Source: Kappaphycus alvarezii (Eukaryota > Rhodophyta > Florideophyceae > Gigartinales > Solieriaceae). Taken from it: a stretch of 64,000 nucleotides of DNA. The position numbers and the translations under genes are program-made. The stretch covers positions 682,001-746,000 of the forward strand of contig NADL03000758.1 in assembly GCA_002205965.3 (NCBI GenBank), written 5' to 3'. Under the pieces are notes generated by a model, which was not told the DNA's origin, searched no databases, and was given only the letters and a program-made list of their open reading frames with translations. Of this stretch, positions 46,795-55,699 are shown piece by piece (within the stretch, counting starts at the first letter, position 1; the number at the start of each line of letters is the position of its first letter).

Positions 46795-48281
46795 ATGGCT
46801 CTCGCTATAGTCACGAGTGGCGCTTGCAAGCGAAGCAATGCCAGTGATCGTGCAACCTTTAGCTCAATCTCTGGAGGAACTGCCTTTGTCCCCACAGATC
46901 TTGTCGTGTCAATCCAAGTGCAAGTTCTCTGTTGGGACAAAGCAACATGTCGGTCACTTCGAGCACACAGAACCATGACCAGCTGTGTCACTGCTGAACA
47001 CAGTCCAAGAACGATCATCGTCGGAGGGGGCGCAGCTGGTTTCTTTTGTGCTGTCACGCTTCGCGGCTTTGTCAAGCACCAATTACGATACTAGAGTCAA
47101 GCCCTGAGTCCTACAAAAGGTACGCATCAGTGGTGGAGGGCGTTGTAATGTCACATCTGGCCTGTTTCATGATGATATCTTGTCGTTTTCAGCACAGTAC
47201 GCACGTGGTGCTCGGGAGATGCCTGGTATTTTGTCTCGGTTCGGGGCAAGAGATGTGGTTCAATTCTTCGAAAACGAGGGCGTTCCTTTGAAGACAGAAA
47301 AAACGGCAAAGTATTTCCAAAGTCGGATAGTTCGGAATCCATTATTTCCGCTTTGGTAAAGGCAGCAAAGAGGGGCGGTGTGCAGGTTAGGACAGGTGCG
47401 AGGGTTACCAACGTTGAGCCAGTTTCGCAAGGGTTCCGAGTATCTCTAAAAACGGGTGAGCACATATCTTCCTCTTTCGTTGTAATTGCGACAGGTAGTT
47501 CTCGAACACCGTACGTCTGGGCGAAAAGTATGGGGCATCTAATTACTCCCCCGGTCCCGAGCCTGTTCAGCTTTCGAATCGATGATGACAGGCTTCAAAA
47601 ACTGGCAGGTGTATCGGTCTCGGATGTATCGATGGAGCTCATTGTTCGTGGTAAAGCTAAAAAGAGAGTGAGCGGCTTGCAACAACGTGGATCTCTGCTA
47701 ATTACGCATTGGGGGTTGTCAGGCCCTGTTACACTCTCCCTTTCCGCATTTGGGGCCCGTCTACTCGCGGAGGAGGAATATAATATGAGCTGCATCATCA
47801 ATTGGGTGCCGCAATTGTCATTAAATGCAAAAATCGAAATGCTAAACGAAACAAAGAGGTTACTTGGCCACAAGAATATGTCAGTGGTTTCCCCTTTTCG
47901 AAAATTTCTCCCTAATCGCCTATGGAATACATTCTCGAGAAAGTTGAAATTGATTCACAGAATTGGGCCTCGGTGCGGAAGGATAGCTTGGAGGTACTCG
48001 CAAATCACATTCATGCCTTTACTTGTCAGATTGCAGGCAAGGTGAGTTCAAAGATGAATTTGTCACAGCGGGTGGTGTTGCATTAAACCAAATTGATATC
48101 AAGACATTTGAAAGCAAAAAGTACCAGGTCTGTACTTTGCTGGGGAAATACTTGATGTCGACGGCAGAACTGGTGGTTTAATCTTGAGTTTGCATGGTCG
48201 AGCGGATATATTGCTGCCTTGTCGATTGCGGAAAACGTGCTGGTACTCTATGAAAATACTGATCGGATGAACGCTAGATGA
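46795..48281 (+). CDS. HI0933-family FAD-binding flavoprotein, frameshifted
   Basis: The + strand encodes a protein of the HI0933/YhiN family (TIGR00275, FAD-dependent oxidoreductases of uncertain substrate). RTIIVGGGAAGFFCAVTL (about 47010-47065) is the FAD-binding Rossmann motif. ITILESSPESY, then VRISGGGRCNVTSGLFHDD (about 47123-47180), is the family signature; NGKVFPKSD (about 47305) and VTNVEP follow. After a long uninterrupted part (47353-48045), EFVTAGGVALNQIDIKTFES, VPGLYFAGEILDVDGRTGG and FAWSSGYIAALSIAENVL end the FAD domain. The stop is TGA at 48279-48281. The ATG at 46795 gives about 70 extra residues rich in Ser, Thr, Ala and Arg before the Rossmann motif, which looks like an organelle presequence. 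Five or more single-base losses interrupt it; the conserved motifs on both sides suggest an otherwise intact gene. Confidence 0.85.
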
Positions 48282-48520
48282 TAACCGCAATTTCGAGAGG
48301 CCGCGCCAGAGGGGCAAATTAAAAGCTGCGGCAAGATTAAGAAGCGGCCCTTTTGGCTGAGACAAGGTCAACTGTAAAGATCAGTTTATCGATGTTCTGG
48401 CTATGTCCATGTTCTGCAAGACACGCTTCGCACTGTGGCATCTAAAGAAGCGCAGAAAACAGTCGTGGCTCAATCGTCACGCAATAGGCTTGGAGAGGAG
48501 AGTTTGGGTCATGTCTGATC

Positions 48521-51220
48521 TTAATGAGGTAAAATCTCACTTTGCGCGGAGGACGATGTCTCTAATAGGTCACGGACAGCAGCCAGAGTAGCTTCCAATG
48601 CTAGGCGCATCTCTTGCACCGATACGCCAAATGTCATCCGGTGAGTACAAGTTCTTATCTTTTGAAGAGCTTGATGCACAAACCCAATCTCTCCTCTGTT
48701 TCTCCTTTGCAAGATACATTTGTCACAAAGCACTTGCATGATGATCTTCGCTAGCCTGCAACCCCACTCTTCATCTGTATTTTTCTGGAGCTCTGGGATG
48801 CGCTCAGTAAAACGAGGACATCGGCCACACAATAAGAGACATCTTCAGTACCAACTTCTCAGCTTCCCGCTAGGTTTGAAACCTTGTATTTCTCTCGCTA
48901 CGGGGCTCAGACCAGGGCCGTCAGCCCACTGTGTTAGAGACAGGAAGGCTATGTCATGGCGCAAAAATCGTGACCGATTTGTGTTGCAGGAAGGAGACGT
49001 GTCACCAGCTCGGCATGCAATCCGAGACGACTTGTTTGGTGCAAAGTTGCTTCGCCAGCTTGATTCGGCACTCTCGCCATTGTCTTACAAAAACCCTTTC
49101 AAGCAGAGCTGCAATGACGCGCCGACCTCTCGGAACAACCTGCAACCGAACTCACTTATTAGGATCCGGGTGCACATAGCGAAACCGTACAGGACTGCGT
49201 CGATATCCTTCATATCACCGATCTCATAACTCAGTACGGTTCAAACTGTCCCTGCCGAATTCGCTCAGCTGAAAATATACACGCTCTTCTCAGGTTACGC
49301 GTTGCCTTCATGAGTAGCTGTCTATCTTTCGTTTCATCCGTGGCCAAGATATCCAAAGACCCCTCGGATAGACTCTGGGCTCCAGTTGCCGGAGACCCAA
49401 AGTCCTTATCAAAAAATACCCCGTAGGCCTCCAGAACTTGTAGGAATGTCGGTAACAGGTCCGATTTGATGTCGGACTTTTTGTAACGTACGATGGTACA
49501 CAAGCTGGTGAAGAGGTCATCGCGGTGCGTATTCAGTGTAAGTGCGGGTGAATCATCGTAGATCAGCAAGTGAAATGCCGTCCGTGTGACGCGAGCTACA
49601 GGTACCACGATGTTGTCGAGGCAAATTTGTTCCAGATATACAGCCACGGAGGTCAGTGCAGCTCTCCGTCCCAGCCAGGCCTTAATGCCTCTGCTAAAAC
49701 GTCGTGGGTGTGGTCCCTTCGACCCTTGTGTGGATGCGAAAGGAATTTGCATTGGTCTTTGGAATGTCGAGGGACTTTGTAAAGAATGGAACTGGGGCGA
49801 ATACTTTTCCCTTCGTTCAACGCGTTGCAACTCCTTCTTGTCTTCCTCACATGCAATTTCTCGAATCTCGGCCTCCCCCTGGGATAAGACGTCGGAATCC
49901 AATGCGAGCTCTTGCTTCATATGTTCAATCTCTTTCTCCTCTTCGGCCTTTGCAGTTTTCTTTTTCCATGGCCTTTAGCTTGTTGAAGACATTCTTCGAA
50001 CTTGCGCGAGGCCCCATGAACGAGTCCCGAATACACTAAACCCTAATCCTTGCCCAGCAAAATGTTTCGAAGGACTGAATCTGACGTCTCTTTGCTACTT
50101 CGAAGAGACCTTTATACAACCGCTGGTGGTTCCGTTGGCGCCAACTCTTTCGCATACAAGTCAGCCAGACTATCATCATCGCTATCCTCTGACGAAGCTT
50201 TAAATTCGAATTGACCGGCGCCTTTCCATCTTCCATAGCTTATTTTTCATCTCCACTGGTTGTTGAGATGCCGGTCGCTTGGACATGGGAACGTCACGTG
50301 GCACTTCGGCTCTTCGCTTTCCAGGGGACACAGACCTTGATCGTGAAGGTTCATCACGACTGCAGTCGAGCGCCTCCAACTGAGATTGGAGCTCTATTCC
50401 TTCTTGACTCATTGCCGGCTCAACGTGATCTGAGTCTGTCTGCATCTCCGGTTCAGGCGGTAGGTGTCGACTTCCATTAGAGAGTGGGTCTTTGCGGCTT
50501 TCCCGTCTCTGTATCTTGGCCTGTGATGATTTGGATTTGCGTTTGTGCATGGGTCTGAAATGGCGGTTGAGGACGTGATTGTCTTCATCACTGGCGTTAC
50601 TGTCACTGGTTGAAGCAGAGTTAACGCTGAGATGATCGGATTTGGAAACCGTGTCCGGACGATCAACTGGGGATATTGGATTCGGGGCGGTCGATCGCGG
50701 TGCTGTTGTGGGATGTGAGGTGTGTTGGATGGCGGACTGGGTGTTGCAGTGGGGGATCTCTGTGTGTTTCGTTTCCGGGGCGAGGGACTGGCGGTGAAAA
50801 ACTCGGAAATGGAACGTTGTTTCCTGCAAAGAATGATGGAGAGGAGGGTTTAGGTTTTCGTTCGAAGTTGAAGACATTACTGCGGCGCTCGGAAAGAATG
50901 ATGTTGTAACTTACGGGTCCGGTGTTTGACGGCGGTGGTTTGTTCGAGTTCGGGATCGAGGAGGCATGGCGATGGTGGAGATGGTTACGGTGCCCAGAAT
51001 TGTTCAGACCTGGCACTTGGTAGCCGGCGCAGAGAGTAAAGGCGTCCAAATATTGATTCCGCAAAATGCCTTGCTGCATCGCAGATTTAATAGCAAAATT
51101 TTGTCGTGCCTCGAATGCCAGTATCACTTCATCTTGGTTTTACCGACGTTTCGGTTCACAGCGACCGCTGGCTGGCCGTTCGGTGCATTCGGGGCTGTTT
51201 TTGGCGCGCTTTCCGGACAT
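48521..51220 (-). CDS. Long unrecognised protein, frameshifted
   Basis: Chained - strand open frames suggest one gene. A possible start is at 51218-51220. The first half (51127-50200) is disordered, rich in Ser, Pro, Asn, His and Arg, with SPGKRRAEVPRD and MSKRPASQQP. It is followed by a charged part (LSQGEAEIREIACEEDKKEL) and a helical domain in the 229-codon stretch 49920-49231: AALTSVAVYLEQICLDNIVV, LFTSLCTIVRYKKSDIKSDL, FLQVLEAYGVFFDKDFG. More helical pieces continue to 48521. An alternative start is the ATG at 50877. The C-terminal half looks like alpha-helical repeats. I do not recognise a family. It is divergent from the FUN14 gene across an intergenic region with TACTG repeats. Confidence 0.5.
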
Positions 51221-51240
51221 GAATCTTAAGTTGTACAGCT

Positions 51241-51275
51241 GTACTGTACTGTACTGTACAGTGCAGTACAGTACT
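51241..51275. repeat. TACTG/CAGTA array between divergent genes
   Basis: CTGTACTGTACTGTACAGTG and following bases form a short array that is also nearly palindromic. A second short copy (ACTGTACTGTACAT) lies at 51464-51480, about 130 bases before the FUN14 start codon. Confidence 0.7.
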
Positions 51276-51611
51276 TGATGCTCAAACTGTAGCCATCTAC
51301 AGTTACACGTAATTAGCCGCTTTCTGCGCCTACGAAAGGAACAGGAACTGTACTATTCTTTCCGTTACGGTAGGGTAATAGTGCACAGCCTGGGGAAAGC
51401 ATTATTTACAGTGCATTCCATTCTAAATTACAGTACAACAATGCGGTTATCCTCTCGCTCAACTGTACTGTACTGTACATTTACTAAAATCGTGTACAGT
51501 GCTGCATGCTTAGCTCGATTGATCGATCGAAAATCACATCGCCCTCTTCAAAGCAGACCCTCGGCAGCTTCCTCTTCCTTCCACGCCCTCTCATCACAAT
51601 CAACCCCCGCC

Positions 51612-52040
51612 ATGTCCCAGCTCCTTACCTTCCACCACCCCTTACATTCTTTCCATCGATCCACTGTGAGTCTTCCACTCACACCTCGCCGACCTCGCCA
51701 CGTCGTATCGGCAACCCAACTTCCCCCTCAACTCGAATCCCTATTTCAATCTGCAACCGGTACGCAACTGACCGCCGGCAGTCTCCTCGGCTTTGCAACA
51801 GGTTACGCCGCCAAACGCATTGGACAATTGCTCCTTGTTCTGGTCGGCGTTCAGGTCGTCGCGGTACAGCTCATGGCAAAACGAGGATGGTTGGTTATGG
51901 ACTGGGATCGTGTTACCGAGGATCTTGCCCCACATGTCGAGAGGAACCGAGTCGATCGATTGTGGGAAATTGCAAAGTTTCGCGTACCTTTTGCGGGAGC
52001 GTTTTCGGCGGGATGTTACGCTGGCTTTCGCTGGACATGA
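51612..52040 (+). CDS. FUN14-domain protein, probably organelle membrane
   Basis: An uninterrupted 142-codon frame. Residues 1 to about 45 are rich in Ser, Thr, His, Pro and Arg (MSQLLTFHHPLHSFHRSTVS), like a plastid or mitochondrial presequence. The rest is a FUN14 domain: GSLLGFATGYAAKRIGQLLL, then VGVQVVAVQLMAKRGWLVMD, then VPFAGAFSAGCYAGFRWT with the Gly-rich final membrane helix typical of the family. FUN14 proteins sit in the outer mitochondrial membrane (as the FUNDC1 mitophagy receptor in animals) or in plastids of plants and algae. The frame stays open upstream to 51381, but the ATG at 51612 follows a C/T-rich leader and starts the presequence cleanly. It is the one host gene here with no apparent frameshift. 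Confidence 0.85.
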   Translation: MSQLLTFHHPLHSFHRSTVSLPLTPRRPRHVVSATQLPPQLESLFQSATGTQLTAGSLLGFATGYAAKRIGQLLLVLVGVQVVAVQLMAKRGWLVMDWDRVTEDLAPHVERNRVDRLWEIAKFRVPFAGAFSAGCYAGFRWT

Positions 52041-52054
52041 CATGATTCTGAGAA

Positions 52055-52438
52055 AGGTGCAGGTTGCGGCTATGGTGGCATGCAGTTCTTGCTGGGAAGC
52101 GGTTTCCATATTATCGCTTCGACTTGCCACATTTAAGGCGGGGAAACTGGCGTGCGGAAATGTGTCAACTGATCACATGCGCACTAGCTGACACGGTATT
52201 TAGATCCAACTGGCAACGACATTGGCGCAATGTTCGCAGAAACCACCGACGTGGTACTGACAGATTTTCTTAGAGACAAAAGATACGTAAAGGCATAGCT
52301 TCCAGTACTGTCGCGCTAATCGCCAGCGTTACTAGATTGCAGATGTGGCAATTTCTACGTTGCGGTTTGCTAAGTACCGCATGTTCTCTCTCTAGGATCA
52401 CGGCAGGGAACAAATCCGCAAATCAAGGCTACAGTTCA
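52055..52438. other. Convergent intergenic region
   Basis: Separates the FUN14 gene from the end of the three-module PhyH gene; the two genes face each other. No terminator or RNA gene is recognised. Confidence 0.5.
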
Positions 52439-52439
52439 T

Positions 52440-55400
52440 CTAGCCAAGAACCTCAGAAACAACATCCTTAATTCCATCGAACCCTACAAACGGCAGCTCT
52501 GCGTGCGAGTATTCCTCCAGTAACTCATCAAATTCAGTGTGTACAAGCGAAAGAAGACCATCTTTGCCACATCGTCCGAGAGATTGATACCATTGGCGAT
52601 GCCACATCTTTGATGAACAATAACCGCATCTCCATACCCATAAGGACACGCTTTGGATTGCCCACATCAACCTTCTTCTTTCGAAAGGCTGGCAACACAT
52701 TGTCCGTGGGACACTGCACAACAATAACACGATTGTCATGACAATAACAGATTAGAAGGTATGAGATCAAAACCGTAAAGATGAAAATGAAACTCTCTCT
52801 AACAACCTACCTCTTCCCGCAGAGCCTCCGACATGGCCACATGTGTCAACAGATGAGAGCCTGCATCACGCAAAATGAAATCAAACAGTTAGCACAGGAT
52901 CACTCCGCACGCCTTTCTTCCAAAATGTGAAGACTTTTTGCACATACCTGGCCACACTGTGAATTGCCCGCGATTTTCGTCCTCATCTAGCCCCTCCGAA
53001 ATGGCAACACAACCAGAAGGTTAAAATCCGCTCCAAGTCCTTTAGATCCATGCATGGGCTGGGCTAACTTCCACTGCTTCCTCGGGTGTGACGCTGTCTT
53101 TTTCATCCCTTTCTCTACGAATTCTTCGTTCGCATTAATGTATGATATATCTGCCATGTCTTCGCGGATGGCAATATGGCCATTTCCTAACAACTGTTCA
53201 CAAGCGTCAACAAGCCCGCTCTTGAAAAACAGATCCTTGATCATGGGTTTACGCTTCACCTTCTTCAAAAAGGCAGGAACCGGGTCTTTCGAACCAATTC
53301 TCTTCTTACCATTCATGTGATACAATCCTTCTTCATACGCCTTGTCAGTCACGGATAGAGCTGCGTCGATAAGGCTTGCAGAGACGGCTTCAGGTAACAC
53401 GACGAAGCCATCCTTAATGAACTCCTCCTTCATGCCACTCGTCATCTTGTAGCTTCCAAATTCCTCCGGGGAGGAGCTCGCAGCGAGTTCAGATTTTCCC
53501 TCTCGTTTAGCAGCGTTCCTGTCAAACTCAGTCACTCCTTCAGGAAGGAGATCCTTTAGTCCATCAAAGCCAACCCACGGTGTAGGAGACCGTACAAAGT
53601 CATGCAGAAGGCTGTCCAGCCGTTTGTCAATTGCTCGGAAGTATACATTAATCCTTACAACGTTACTAAGGTTGATACCAGCTGCATGAGCGAGTCGTTG
53701 ATGAGCAATAAACGCATCCCCGGGACGAAAAAGAGCACGCTCGGGGTCTCCGACATCGACTTTCTGTTCCTTGAAAGTGCGAACAACATCGTTAGCAGGG
53801 GTCTTCCCGAGTCAAATCATCGAGTTCAAATTGGTTAAAATAGGGGTCAGTACAAGCTGCGGAAATGCTATGAGACATGGAAATTGATGAAGAAACTTCT
53901 GCAACATGGCATTCCTTACCTGTGCGATTACATCCGACAGCAGTATGGGTTTTGAGATGTGAACCTGTGAAAAGAAATGTTCGAAGGTCAGCAACCATGG
54001 ACCATAGCAAATCTACGAGTAGAATCGAGAAGAAGGATTGACACCACATACCTCTCCAAATAGTGAACTGGCCCCTGTTTTCATCAATATATTGACCATC
54101 AGACAGACAAACGCCCATCAACAAGGAGAAGTCGGACCCTACAGCAGCGTACTTCCCATGACCAGCATCAATATGCCATCTCAACTTCGGGTGCGGCTCA
54201 TTCATGCTCTTGCCCTGGGCATAAACACCTCACTAGGGCTTGTATACGCAATTTGCCCTTGGCTGTCCCGGATGATTACATTACCCTTACGAGAAGCTCC
54301 TCCGCCGCGTTGAATAACACGCTGCCGTACAGGAGATCAAAACCAAAACTCCGGAGATCGCTTGATCGGTTTGTGGAAGCCGGGAACTGGATGCTTCGAC
54401 CCCGGCTTTGTCACACCATTAATATTGTACTGCTTCTTTTCTACAGCCTCTTCGATCCGGCTCAAAGCAGATGCAACTTTACTCTCGGGTACCGCGCCAG
54501 GAAAACAAGGAATCCATCTCGAATGAAGGTCTCTTTTTGCTCCGTCGTGAGCACGACGCCGTCGCTAGGTGACTCTGCCGGGGTTACACCAGGAGCGATT
54601 TTACTCCCTACGTTGGCGTTTCCATCGCTCTCGCCAGCGGAAAACTCCGTGGCTTCCTCCTCAACGAAATCGGCAAGGCCTGCGAATCCCACCCACGGCA
54701 AATGTGAGTGAATTTGCTGGTCGACAATTGAATCAGTATGTGAGTGGGCAATGCGGAAAACCACGCTGCGTCGGGGCGTTTCACCAGATTTGGGGCAGCG
54801 CCTATGGCAAGCTTTTGATGAGCAATGAGAACGTCACTAGGTTCCAAATGCAATCGGAGGGGATCGCCACAATCGGCCCTGTCTTTTTCGTGATGCAGAA
54901 TTTTGAGAGCATCGTCGCCATCGGACATCTGTTTGATTTTTGGAAGAAAAGCAAAGGTTTCAAAGCAGGTTAGCAATAGAAAACCACGGCACTGTATTTC
55001 CATATCGGATCACTAGCATCAACTTACATTCCGCACAGTTTCCGCAATCGCAGTTTGCGTCTTGAAATGGGATCCTGATCAAAGCAAGATAACGGACAGG
55101 TCAGTTTTCGCTAGTCGAAAGGTTAAGCTCGCATGGACGTGGTTCAAGGTATGGAACGAAGAAAAGGAGACACATACCGGCCAGACAACAACCTGACCGC
55201 GCTGTTCATCGGAGTTTTGGTCGCCTGAAAGGGCAACATTAATCATGACACTATACCAGCCCCCTTCTTTGAATGTTTACCCATTCCTGCGTACACCTTC
55301 CACCTCCGCACTGGATGCGGACGGTTGATTTTCATTCCGCGTTTGACAAAGACTTCACAGGTGGGACGACATCGAGATGTCCGATATTGCCAGTGACAAC

Positions 55401-55691
55401 AGCAAAATCAGTGCCTAGTAAGTCTTCAGCAGTTTCAAACAGGCCCGCCTTGAACAGCAAATCTGTGACTTGCGGAGCCTCTGCTGTCTCCCTTTGAAAG
55501 CGATAGGTGGGAATGTCTTCACCGAGAATTTTTCGCGTGTCTTGCTTGAAGTTTCCATCTGCTTCGACTTGGTCAATGAATTGGTTGGCAGTGGAAATGA
55601 GATTTTCGGGCACAACAGTTCGAAGAATGATGTATCCATCCTTGACAAAGGCAAGCTTTTGCTCGTCAGATAAGAGCACCGGTTCAGCCAT
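52440..55691 (-). CDS. Three tandem PhyH (phytanoyl-CoA dioxygenase-like) modules in one gene
   Basis: Inferred exons, from the start ATG at 55689-55691: 55691-55178, 55074-55028, 54928-54052, 53964-53920, 53802-52948, 52860-52811, 52713-52440 (stop TAG), about 2.66 kb coding, about 887 residues. Each module runs: TDEQ/K-helix with FxKDGYIIL-type strand, GS-K-PVPxF, a DLL..L..A..LLG helix, an HP..RW segment, NRGQFT.W.GSH split by an intron, VDVGDPER...G-D..IAHQ, then a PWVGFDGL linker into the next module. Modules 2 and 3 are joined by one stop-free frame (53802-53007). PhyH proteins are Fe(II)/2-oxoglutarate hydroxylases. Only module 2 has the HxD motif (RWHIDAG, about 54167-54187); module 1 has RWKVYAG and module 3 QWKLAQ. 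Single missing bases interrupt each module. Confidence 0.8.
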
Positions 55692-55699
55692 GATAGTGC

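Noticed and set aside
52440-55691. Three separate PhyH genes in tandem
   Set aside because: The stop-free frame across the module 2-3 junction and the shared PWVGF-type linkers fit one gene better, and no start codon or promoter-like sequence sits between the modules. It remains the main alternative.
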